Below are positions 13,690-20,754 of a DNA stretch of 20,754 bases, piece by piece (position 1 is the stretch's first letter; every line of letters begins with the position of its first letter). Source of the stretch: DATKWV01 sp035529405 (lineage in GTDB: Bacteria > Planctomycetota > Phycisphaerae > Sedimentisphaerales > Anaerobacaceae); the NCBI GenBank assembly GCA_035529405.1, contig DATKWV010000018.1:1-20754 (forward strand), in the 5' to 3' direction. The notes under the pieces were generated by a model. That model did not search any database, was not told the DNA's origin, and worked only from the letters and a program-made list of their open reading frames with translations. A program made the translations under genes and the position numbers.

Positions 13690-14205
13690 TCAGGGCCAAA
13701 AGGCGGTTACGGCGACAATCAACCATATCAAACCGCCGACGGCAATTTTGGCGGTCAGGCCCGCCAAAGCCCCAACGCCCGCACCGGTACCGGAGCAGAC
13801 AGCGGTTTTTATTTTTTTACCGGCGATAAGCTCAGTGCCGGCAGTCATTACCGCAGCGCCGGCACAGGCACCCAGTATCGTACCGATAAAAACAACGGGA
13901 ATAAGTATCGTGCCAAGTACGGCGCCTGTAACAGCTCCGAGCAGCGCGGCCATCGAAGCAAACCAGCCGGCACCGGCAGCCCTTGCGCCGGTCAGGCCGG
14001 CAAGAAACTCTATCAGCTCACCCAATACGGCCAGGGCAGTAATTACGGCCAGGGTGTAGGTGGAGAATACGCCGTGCCCGACCTGCCACCATGCAAACAG
14101 GCACGTGGATATGACCATCAGCCAGTTGCCCGGCAGGCCGAAAAAAACCAGCAGCAGGAACAAAGAATTTACCGCTACAAGTATCGCGGACCAGAAATAA
14201 ACCAT
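13690..14205 (-). CDS. DUF456 family membrane protein
   Basis: A 171-residue integral membrane protein. The N-terminal hydrophobic helix ends in FFGLPGNWLMV, the diagnostic LPG-W motif of DUF456. Further membrane segments are rich in Gly and Ala (AGWFASMAALLGAVTGAVLGTILIPVVF and the last 30 residues), with small-residue packing that suggests tightly packed helices. Function of the family is unknown. The ATG at 14205 lacks a ribosome site. A perfect TATAAT lies at 14217-14212, only seven bases upstream, so the message could be leaderless. The BNR_4 gene follows about 21 bases later and is probably co-transcribed. Confidence 0.85.
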   Translation of the reverse strand: MVYFWSAILVAVNSLFLLLVFFGLPGNWLMVISTCLFAWWQVGHGVFSTYTLAVITALAVLGELIEFLAGLTGARAAGAGWFASMAALLGAVTGAVLGTILIPVVFIGTILGACAGAAVMTAGTELIAGKKIKTAVCSGTGAGVGALAGLTAKIAVGGLIWLIVAVTAFWP

Positions 14206-14296
14206 AAATTCATTATAAGGGCATACCCGGTCATATAAGAAAAAGAAAATTAATCAGTCGTACCGACAGGACGGTTTTCAAGTCAGATGTACGAAT

Positions 14297-15724
14297 TCAG
14301 GCAAGATAGATATTATCGCCGGGTTTTATTTGCGGTATGCGGTCAAGTTTGAGCTTTATATCCTCTTTCTGCAAGGCAAAGGACGGAGCTATTTCGACCA
14401 GACAGTCAGGTGAGCCGTCTGGCTTGAGGGGCAGCGCTACGCCGGCGGCCTTGAGCCAATCAACAGCCCGTGCTACCTGCATGACCTTTGCAGTCCGGGG
14501 GCTGTCAGGGCCGGCAGCGTTCTTAACGGGCGCAAATTCCTGGTTTCTGAGTGTTTCGAGGATAACGGATTTTTTTGCCAGGTTCAGGGCATCAAAGACA
14601 AAGGTTTCGAGCTTTATGCCGTTTGGTGCCGCAGGCTCGACGAGTTTTCCGTTTTGATTTATATGGGGGATTTTTTTTACGGCCCTGTGCAGCGGCAGGG
14701 CCAAACCGGCGGTGGCAAGCCTTTTGACGAAAGAGACGCTGATGATGTGTATGGCAATACTGCCCAGGCCAAACGACAAAGAGCCGTCAGGATTGCGTTT
14801 TTCGGCCAGTTCGCGGGGTAAATCACTGTATTCGATGACCCGTACGCTGCCCTGTACCAAAGAAAAGACGCCGACTTTTTCGTGCGGGCGGGTCTTCTGG
14901 ACGGCTTTCGAGGACATTTCAGCGTTTTCAAGGGCGTGCAGACCGATAAAGAGGGGGTCAAAAATGTTCACCAGCGGATTATCAACCTGGAAATAACTGA
15001 TAAACTCAATGCCGCGTTTTGTCATATCATTGAGAGCGCCGCTTTGAGAAATGGCCTTCAGGCTTCCGCCGTGACCGTCTGGGGAAGATGACAGGGTGGC
15101 CTTGTCAGCCAAAAGGATTTTTCCTTCGAGGTCGAAATTGGGCAGTGTGCCCTGCCGAAAGATGAATACATTTGAGCGGTCCAGGCCGTAATAGTGATTT
15201 TCGTGGAAGATTTCGAGGGTCTGGTCGTAGTTAAAGGGGCTTGTCATGACATACCAGGGACAGATGGTGTGATAGGTTTGGGATGCGGCGGAGATGGTTT
15301 CAGCGAATAACTGAAAAAGTGTTTTCTTTTTAAGCGGCGATACAGGCAAATCACCCTTTGGGCCTTCGGCGCCGAGCCTGGTAGCCTGGCCGCCAGCAAC
15401 CACGAATGCGGCAACTTTGCCGGCGGATATGAGTTTTGAGCCGAATTCGCGGGCCTGGAGGTATTTTCGGCGGTGGTGTGGTGCAGTGGTCAGGTGTGGA
15501 AAGAAGTCAGCAGGCTTCAATTCGCCTTCCATGAAGTTTAGAGGAGGTTTTGCGACTACGTCAGCCAGCCAATGGTCTATCCGGGCAAAATCGAGGGCGG
15601 CAATTTGTGCTGTCAGAGCGTGCCTTTGAGCAGGGGTAAGCTGGTGCCAAAACGCCAGAAGATGGTCCTGATTGTGCGCTTGCAGGAGTTTTTTTGTGTT
15701 TTCAAAGACGTTTTTTTCGACCAT
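14297..15724 (-). CDS. UDP-sugar pyrophosphorylase, eukaryote-like AGX/UDPGP family
   Basis: Uridylyltransferase that would make a UDP-sugar (UDP-GlcNAc, UDP-GalNAc or UDP-glucose) from UTP and the sugar 1-phosphate. At 475 residues it has the UDPGP fold. The nucleotide loop is VVAGGQATRLGAEGPKGDLPV; further on are YVMTSPFN, the DGHGG segment, YFQVDNPLV and KLETFVFDAL. The overall pattern fits the AGX1-like branch rather than bacterial GalU or GlmU. I chose ATG 15724, with GGTGG nine to ten bases upstream, over GTG 15739. DUF456 follows after 91 bases. The exact sugar cannot be told from sequence; UDP-GlcNAc-type is the best guess. Confidence 0.85.
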   Translation of the reverse strand: MVEKNVFENTKKLLQAHNQDHLLAFWHQLTPAQRHALTAQIAALDFARIDHWLADVVAKPPLNFMEGELKPADFFPHLTTAPHHRRKYLQAREFGSKLISAGKVAAFVVAGGQATRLGAEGPKGDLPVSPLKKKTLFQLFAETISAASQTYHTICPWYVMTSPFNYDQTLEIFHENHYYGLDRSNVFIFRQGTLPNFDLEGKILLADKATLSSSPDGHGGSLKAISQSGALNDMTKRGIEFISYFQVDNPLVNIFDPLFIGLHALENAEMSSKAVQKTRPHEKVGVFSLVQGSVRVIEYSDLPRELAEKRNPDGSLSFGLGSIAIHIISVSFVKRLATAGLALPLHRAVKKIPHINQNGKLVEPAAPNGIKLETFVFDALNLAKKSVILETLRNQEFAPVKNAAGPDSPRTAKVMQVARAVDWLKAAGVALPLKPDGSPDCLVEIAPSFALQKEDIKLKLDRIPQIKPGDNIYLA

Positions 15725-15811
15725 AAGAAGCGATTCCACCGGTTTAAAGCCTAAAAATTAACCAAATTGAACAAATTTTCAAGTATATTGAAAAATATGT
15801 CGAAAATTTAT

Positions 15812-15840
15812 TTGACAGGTAAAGCCGTTTGTGTTAATAT
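15812..15840 (+). promoter_or_regulatory. Sigma-70 promoter upstream of the prepilin-like gene
   Basis: TTGACA (15812-15817), a spacer of exactly 17 bases, then TAATAT (15835-15840). Transcription would start near 15847, giving an unusually long leader of about 360 bases before the ATG at 16210. Confidence 0.7.
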
Positions 15841-16209
15841 AGGACTAAAGGTAGATGGGTGCCAAAAAATTATTATAGCTGTAGTTGTTATCATAACTGC
15901 TTTTTTTTTCATACCCCCCACCCACCTGCCGCAAAGAAGTGCTTTGACGGCATTTAACGGTGCTGATGATAAGGATTTCTGTACGTGTCTTAGAGTAAGT
16001 TAATGCCTTTTATTCGGTAGAAACAGGGCTTTATGAATATTTACCGGCGGTTTTTAAGCGAAAACAATACATTAAAAACGAGGTTCGTAACTACCCTGTC
16101 ATAGGGCCTTTTGGATAGACCTGGATTTATCCGTTAAAGGGTATAAAAGCGGGCTTAAAAACTGCTGGTTGTGCGAATCTCGAAGAAATTAAGAAAGAAA
16201 GGAGAAACA
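15841..16209 (+). other. Long untranslated leader of the prepilin-like gene
   Basis: No convincing gene. GTTAT/ATAAC (15887-15897) is a small hairpin followed by nine T residues (15901-15909), a weak early-termination signal. Later come CCCT/AGGG around 16094 and GGATA/TATCC around 16113-16132. The last bases before the ATG hold AAAGGAG, a strong ribosome site. No known riboswitch class was recognised by eye. Confidence 0.4.
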
Positions 16210-17169
16210 ATGAAAAGGAAAGGGTTTACATTAGTCGAGCTGCTGGTGGTGATTGCCATCATAGCTCTGTTGATGGGCATATTGATGCCGGCACTGGCAA
16301 AGGTTCGCAGCCTTGCCAACCGTATGGCCTGCGGGACAAATCTGTCCGCTATCGGCAAGGCCATGCTGCTTTACGCAGCGGACAACGACGACGATTATCC
16401 GTGCGCATACGACGGTTACGGCGACCCCCCCTACAGTTGGTGGAGCACAAACGGAACACTAGGGCTTGGCGGCTGGGATTCCGCATTCAGCGCCCACACC
16501 CGTTATATAATGAACGAGGTAACCGTAACGGCAAGTTTTTACCTGTTGATTAAGTACGCTGAGTTACAGCCCAAAAACTTTATATGCAAAGGTGACGTCC
16601 AGAGTAAAGTTTTTGAAATTACAACGGAACCAACACCTGTAGATGATCTGACACAGCTATGGGACTTTGGCCACCTTAACCCGGGCAGATATTGCAGTTA
16701 CTCCTACCATAGCCCTTATTCGATGGAGGGCGTTGTAGAGTCAGTTTTTGCTGTCAGCAGCATAAGCAATCCGGCTTCTCCGGTTTGTGCCGACAGGAAC
16801 CCTTATCTGGACATAAATGCCACCTGGAACAATGGTGACCCCTCGCCGGGTGATAACATTCCGGAGTGGGACAATCAATACACGGACACCGACCCCAAGT
16901 GCGGCAATAGCGCCACACATGAGCGCGAGGGACAAAACGTTCTTTACAACGATATACACGTAAAGTTCGAGCGGACCCCCAATGTCGGTATCAACCAGGA
17001 CAATATCTGGTGTCACTGGCCCGGAGCCTATGATCTTTACCAGGTAAATCCAAAGCCCTCGCCGGAGAACAGACAAGTATGCTGCGAGGCAGATTGTAAA
17101 CCCGCCAACGTTGGTCAGGGTGGGCCCTGCCACTGGGAGGATGCTTACCTGATCAACGAAATGCAGTAG
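16210..17169 (+). CDS. Prepilin-like protein with type IV pilin N-terminal methylation signal
   Basis: A 319-residue exported protein. The N-terminus MKRKGFTLVELLVVIAII is a classic type III prepilin signal: cleavage after Gly5, N-methylated Phe6, Glu10 (position +5) and a hydrophobic helix to about residue 30. The rest is a large extracellular domain of the kind found in many copies in planctomycetes, with a C-terminal HEREGQNVLYNDIHV that matches the H-X9-DG processing-associated motif except that DG is replaced by ND. Several cysteines (VCCEADC) lie near the C-terminus. AAAGGAG precedes the ATG. It is followed by a strong terminator, so it forms a single-gene unit. No secretion machinery is nearby. 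Confidence 0.9.
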   Translation: MKRKGFTLVELLVVIAIIALLMGILMPALAKVRSLANRMACGTNLSAIGKAMLLYAADNDDDYPCAYDGYGDPPYSWWSTNGTLGLGGWDSAFSAHTRYIMNEVTVTASFYLLIKYAELQPKNFICKGDVQSKVFEITTEPTPVDDLTQLWDFGHLNPGRYCSYSYHSPYSMEGVVESVFAVSSISNPASPVCADRNPYLDINATWNNGDPSPGDNIPEWDNQYTDTDPKCGNSATHEREGQNVLYNDIHVKFERTPNVGINQDNIWCHWPGAYDLYQVNPKPSPENRQVCCEADCKPANVGQGGPCHWEDAYLINEMQ

Positions 17170-17194
17170 ACTAATTAATTGTGGTTATCCATCA

Positions 17195-17233
17195 AACGGT
17201 CTTACGCACTCACGCGTAAGACCGTTTTTTTTT
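17195..17233 (+). terminator. Strong intrinsic terminator of the prepilin-like gene
   Basis: Perfect 13-base stem, AACGGTCTTACGC (17195-17207) with GCGTAAGACCGTT (17214-17226), loop ACTCAC, running into nine T residues. It lies 25 bases after the stop codon. Confidence 0.95.
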
Positions 17234-17284
17234 GTTTATAAATACCAGCCGGCCTAAGAGGGGCAAACTGCGGTTTTAATTTGT

Positions 17285-17313
17285 TTGTGATTTTTTACAG
17301 GGGCAAGTAAAAT
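17285..17313 (+). promoter_or_regulatory. Promoter of the aconitase operon
   Basis: TTGTGA (17285-17290), a 17-base spacer, TAAAAT (17308-17313). It sits between the terminator and the aconitase start, with a leader of about 55 bases. Confidence 0.6.
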
Positions 17314-17375
17314 CGGACAATCATGCGGCGGCCAGGCGGGCTTTTCGTTATAAATTCAGATGCGGCTGGCAAAAT

Positions 17376-19349
17376 ATGGGTCAAACGGTTTTAGAAAAGA
17401 TAGTTTCGACACATCTGGTCGAAGGCAAAATCAGAGCCGGTGAGCAAATCGGCATCGGAATAGACCAAACACTCACACAGGACGCTACGGGCACAACCTG
17501 TTTTCTGCTCTACGAATCCATGGGTGCGGGTATGGTCAAGACCGAACTTTCGGCCAGTTATATCGACCACAATACCGCGGGATTCGGCCCCGAGAACGCC
17601 AACGACCATTTGTATCTGCAAACGGCGGCGGGCAAATACGGTGTTTATCTGTCGCGGGCCGGCAACGGCATCTGCCACCAGGTCCATCTGGAGCGGTTTG
17701 CAAAGCCCGGTGCAACACTTTTGGGCAGTGATTCCCATACACCCACTGCCGGTGCAATAGGCAGCGTTGCTATCGGAGCCGGGGGTCTGGACGTGGCGGC
17801 GGCAATGGCGGGCGGGCCATTTTACCTGACATGTCCGAAAATTCTCGGCGTCAGGCTCACCGGAAAACTGCGCGATTGGACAGCGGCCAAGGACGTTATA
17901 CTTAAGCTGCTGAGCATACTTACCACAAAAGGCAATGTCAACGTGGCGGCGGAGTATTTCGGGGACGGTGCGGCAACGTTGTCGGTGCCGCAGCGGGCAA
18001 CAATAGCCAATATGGGTGCCGAGCTGGGCGTAACAACCAGTATTTTCGCCAGCGACGAGCAGACCAGGAAATTTCTGGCTGCGCACAGGCGTCAAAAGGA
18101 CTACAAACCTCTTGCGGCTGACATCGACGCGGAATACGACCGTATCATAGAAATAGACTTAAGCCGGCTTGAGCCGCTGGCAGCGTGCCCGTCTTCGCCG
18201 GACAATGTCAGGCCTGTTACAGAGATTGCCGGCACTGAAATAAGGCAGGTAATAATAGGCAGCTGTACGAACTCGAGCTTTACCGATTTGATGATGGTTG
18301 CAAAGGTATTGAAAGGCAGGCACATCGACCGGCTGGTTGAATTGGCAATTGCACCGGGCAGCCGAGAGGTGTTAACTATGCTTGCGGAAAACGGCGCATT
18401 AGCAGACATGATTTCAGCAGGCGCAAGGATTCTGGAATCTACGTGCGGGCCGTGCATCGGACAGGGTCTTTCGCCGGCAGACGGGGTTGTGAGTCTGCGG
18501 ACATTCAACCGCAATTTCAGCGACAGAAGCGGCACAGAAAACGACAGGGTCTATCTGGTAAGCTGCGAAACGGCTGTGGCCGGCGCACTTACGGGCAGGA
18601 TTACCGACCCGCGCGAGCTGCCGGAGATTTACCGGTTGAAGTACCCGAAAATCAAGCAGCCGACCGATTTTGTCATTGACGACAACCTGATAGAAAAACC
18701 CTTAACTGAAACTGAAGCCGCAAAGATAGAGGTTTTGCGAGGGCCGACGATAGTTGTGCCGCCGCTGCCGCAGCGGTTACCGCAGCAACTGGACGGCAGT
18801 GTTGTTATCAAGTGCGGTGATAAAATAACCACCGACCATATTATGCCTGCAGGCAGGTTTCTTAAACTGCGTTCGAACGTGCCCGAATATGCAAAATTTG
18901 TTTTCAATTGTTTCAACGAACAGGACCGGCCTACGTTCGCCCAGCGGTGCATTTCACTAAAGCAAAAGGGCATCGGCGCGGTGATAGTTGCCGGCGAAAG
19001 CTACGGGCAGGGTTCGTCAAGAGAACACGCTGCGCTTTGCCCGATGTACTTAGGCGTAAGGCTGGTGATTGCAAAAAGCATCGAGCGCATCCACAAGGCA
19101 AACCTGATAAACTTCTGCATACTGCCGCTTGAATTCGAACAATCCGCGGATTATGACAGGATTAAAACCGATGACCGGCTGCAAATAGACAATCTGGAGG
19201 ATGCGATAAAAAACAGCGATAAAGTAAGAATTGTTGAAAAAAACGGCGGTTACGAATTCACGTGCAACCTGGCCCTGTCGGCCAGGGAAAGGCAGATTCT
19301 GCTTTCGGGGGGACTTTTGAACTTTACGCGTAAAAAGCTCAATGAGTGA
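17376..19349 (+). CDS. Aconitate hydratase, about 650-residue class
   Basis: Interconverts citrate and isocitrate in the TCA cycle and needs a [4Fe-4S] cluster. At 657 residues it belongs to the shorter aconitase class rather than the 850-900 residue AcnA/AcnB. Motifs in order: YIDHN (62-66), GSDSHTPTAGAIG (117-129), the cluster cysteine 297 in GSCTNSSFTD, Cys357 and Cys360 in STCGPCIGQG, then the swivel domain with GDKITTDHIMPAG (481-493) and GESYGQGSSREHAA (540-553). All three cluster ligands and the substrate-binding SSREH are intact. The ATG at 17376 has no strong ribosome site. The 3' end overlaps the LOG-family gene by 8 bases. Confidence 0.93.
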   Translation: MGQTVLEKIVSTHLVEGKIRAGEQIGIGIDQTLTQDATGTTCFLLYESMGAGMVKTELSASYIDHNTAGFGPENANDHLYLQTAAGKYGVYLSRAGNGICHQVHLERFAKPGATLLGSDSHTPTAGAIGSVAIGAGGLDVAAAMAGGPFYLTCPKILGVRLTGKLRDWTAAKDVILKLLSILTTKGNVNVAAEYFGDGAATLSVPQRATIANMGAELGVTTSIFASDEQTRKFLAAHRRQKDYKPLAADIDAEYDRIIEIDLSRLEPLAACPSSPDNVRPVTEIAGTEIRQVIIGSCTNSSFTDLMMVAKVLKGRHIDRLVELAIAPGSREVLTMLAENGALADMISAGARILESTCGPCIGQGLSPADGVVSLRTFNRNFSDRSGTENDRVYLVSCETAVAGALTGRITDPRELPEIYRLKYPKIKQPTDFVIDDNLIEKPLTETEAAKIEVLRGPTIVVPPLPQRLPQQLDGSVVIKCGDKITTDHIMPAGRFLKLRSNVPEYAKFVFNCFNEQDRPTFAQRCISLKQKGIGAVIVAGESYGQGSSREHAALCPMYLGVRLVIAKSIERIHKANLINFCILPLEFEQSADYDRIKTDDRLQIDNLEDAIKNSDKVRIVEKNGGYEFTCNLALSARERQILLSGGLLNFTRKKLNE

Positions 19350-19863
19350 AAGAATAGTAACTTTTTTCGGCACGGGCAATGCAAAGCCGGGCGACGACGC
19401 TTATCGGCTGGCCTACGAGACTGGAAAAATTCTGGCCCAGGCGGGTTTCGCCATCGCCAACGGCGGGTACGGCGGCACAATGACAGCGGCGGCAAAAGCA
19501 GCGGCAGAGGTCGGCGGCGAAAGCATCGGTGTTACATGTTCAGCTTACTGTGCCAAAGCGAACAAATATATCAGCAGGGAAATCACCACCGATTCGCTGC
19601 AGCAAAGGCTTGCGACCCTTATAGAACTGGGACTGGGTTATGTCATACTTCCCGGCGGCACAGGTACGCTGCTGGAACTTGCTATGGTGTGGGAATTGCA
19701 AAACAAGGGATTCCTTGACCACGGCAAACCTATTATACTGGTGGGGGAATTCTGGATGCCGGTGGCGAAGGTGATATGGGCTGCGCAGCCGAGAAGTAAA
19801 AAATATATTAAACCGGTCGTGCAACCCGAAAAGGTCAGAGAGCTGCTTATGAGCATTGTCTAA
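19342..19863 (+). CDS. LOG-family (SLOG) nucleotide phosphoribohydrolase-like protein
   Basis: A 173-residue Rossmann-like protein with FFGTGNAKPGDDAY at the nucleotide-binding start, NGGYGGTMTAAAKAA and the family signature LPGGTGTLLEL. An Arg in LQQRLATLIE takes the place of the catalytic Arg of the motif preceding PGG in LOG enzymes. LOG proteins hydrolyse nucleoside 5'-monophosphates with an N6 substituent, releasing the base; many bacterial members are of unknown substrate and are often mis-named lysine decarboxylases. The start ATG lies inside the aconitase gene (8-base overlap), implying translational coupling, but no metabolic link is obvious. Confidence 0.88.
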   Translation: MSERIVTFFGTGNAKPGDDAYRLAYETGKILAQAGFAIANGGYGGTMTAAAKAAAEVGGESIGVTCSAYCAKANKYISREITTDSLQQRLATLIELGLGYVILPGGTGTLLELAMVWELQNKGFLDHGKPIILVGEFWMPVAKVIWAAQPRSKKYIKPVVQPEKVRELLMSIV

Positions 19864-19909
19864 GGCAAGGCTGTTTACGGAATACTTTTTTTTTGCGCAG
19901 GACTGGCTG

Positions 19910-20754
19910 ATGGTTAAGAGCGCTATATTTTTGATTGTACTGTGTGGGTGGCTGCAGGCGATGTCGGCAGCGACGGAAAAAGAGCCTTCGAAAAAGTGCA
20001 GGCCGGTGGCGGACGGTTTTATCGTTGCCGGCGTTGACGGTATGCTCACGGACAGCAACGACAGCGGGGAAAGTTCGGACAAATGTGACCAGGCAAGCGA
20101 AAAACGTTGGTTCTTTCGGTTCGATTCGGATGTCAGTGACAATACCGGCGGTTTGATTTGTTCAGGCGAAAGTATAGAGATGCTGCCGTCGTCGCTGCTG
20201 GAGAAGATGACAACAGATGCCAGAAACCGTGCCGGGCAAAGTTACAGGCTCTGGGGCAGGGTCACAAAATACGGCGGCAGGAATTTCATATTCGGTACTT
20301 ATTTTGTGCCTCTTGGCAACATTGTTCAGCCACAGCCATCGGCGCCGCCCAAATCCGACATCAAAGAGCCGGCCATCAACGAACCAAACGACATATTGGC
20401 CATCCCTGAAGACATAACCGCCCGACTTGCAGCAAGGAAAATCATCCGGCAGCGGCAACCGGAAAAGGGCGCGGAACCCAAAACCGATTACATCCTGTCC
20501 GACAGGAGCGGTTTCCTTGTCGAAGGTGCCGACGGAGGGGCGGTATTTGTTCTCGATGCGCTCGGTCGGGGTATGCAGGGAAGTTCACTTGAGTTGCTGC
20601 CGTGTCTGGTGCTGGAAAAATCGCAGCAGGAACAATCAAGAGAGTTTGAGCGGCTGCGATTCAAGACAGCCGGTATTGTTACTGTGTACAAAGGCCGATA
20701 CTATCTTTTGCCGCAGCGGATAAAGACCGTTTACAGCCACGGCAATTTCGGCAG
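19910..20754 (+). CDS. Exported protein with two copies of one domain (3' end outside window)
   Basis: Open frame of 281 residues from ATG 19910 to the window edge, with AGGA seven bases upstream. The N-terminus (MVKSAIFLIVLCGWLQAMSA) is a signal peptide. Two similar modules follow. The first (about 36-135) runs from DGFIVAG through GESIEMLPSSLLEKM to RVTKYGGRNFIFGTYFVPL. The second (about 200-281) runs from GFLVEGADG through SLELLPCLVLEK to GIVTVYKGRYYLLPQRIKTVY. A Pro/Asn-rich linker separates them. The module looks like a small beta-barrel of the kind found in planctomycete exported proteins; I do not know its function. It follows the LOG gene after 46 bases and may be co-transcribed. Confidence 0.75.
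   Translation, partial: MVKSAIFLIVLCGWLQAMSAATEKEPSKKCRPVADGFIVAGVDGMLTDSNDSGESSDKCDQASEKRWFFRFDSDVSDNTGGLICSGESIEMLPSSLLEKMTTDARNRAGQSYRLWGRVTKYGGRNFIFGTYFVPLGNIVQPQPSAPPKSDIKEPAINEPNDILAIPEDITARLAARKIIRQRQPEKGAEPKTDYILSDRSGFLVEGADGGAVFVLDALGRGMQGSSLELLPCLVLEKSQQEQSREFERLRFKTAGIVTVYKGRYYLLPQRIKTVYSHGNFG

Noticed and set aside
15767..16003. 78-codon frame with a hydrophobic segment upstream of the prepilin-like gene
   Set aside because: Its start lies upstream of the consensus promoter and it runs through the hairpin and T-tract.
16080..16140. tRNA-like GGTTCG segment
   Set aside because: The TTCGA-type arm is not followed by the needed CC pairing, and no acceptor or anticodon stem can be built.

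Overview
The gene content points to an anaerobic or microaerophilic planctomycete, probably class Phycisphaerae. Reasons: an H-X9-DG-type prepilin-like protein, a BldC-like HTH protein typical of that phylum, a eukaryote-type UDP-sugar pyrophosphorylase, and a nif-type NifU/NifS pair. This is inference from protein character; the window has no rRNA.

Region 1 (1-6462, minus strand) is one seven-gene operon: Rrf2 regulator, cysK, cysE, nadA, metY, nifU, nifS (nifS runs off the left edge). Gaps are 1-43 bases and there is one 4-base overlap. It joins sulfide assimilation (CysE, CysK, MetY), sulfur mobilisation and Fe-S scaffold assembly (NifS, NifU) and an Fe-S client (NadA), under an IscR-like regulator. 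A textbook sigma-70 promoter precedes the Rrf2 gene. The only start codon that gives the full Rrf2 protein is AUA, behind a well-placed AGGAG.

Region 2 (6592-9041, plus strand) is a divergent gene with its own TTGACA-17-TAAAAT promoter. It encodes a GT4 glycosyltransferase fused to an all-helical toroid-like domain.

Region 3 (9042-12345) is accessory and partly decayed. It holds an entericidin-like lipoprotein, an A-rich low-complexity tract, an HTH gene followed by a tiny basic ORF interrupted by an in-frame amber codon, a cluster of REP-like hairpins partly framed by a 15-base direct repeat, a possible attenuator, a chain of overlapping mini-ORFs leading into a membrane-anchored winged-helix-like protein, and a dinD pseudogene.

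Region 4 (12346-15724, minus strand) has an exported BNR_4 beta-propeller protein, a DUF456 membrane protein and a UDP-sugar pyrophosphorylase. Region 5 (15812-20754, plus strand) has a prepilin-like protein with a long leader and a strong terminator, then aconitase, a LOG-family protein overlapping it by 8 bases, and the start of an exported protein with two copies of one domain.
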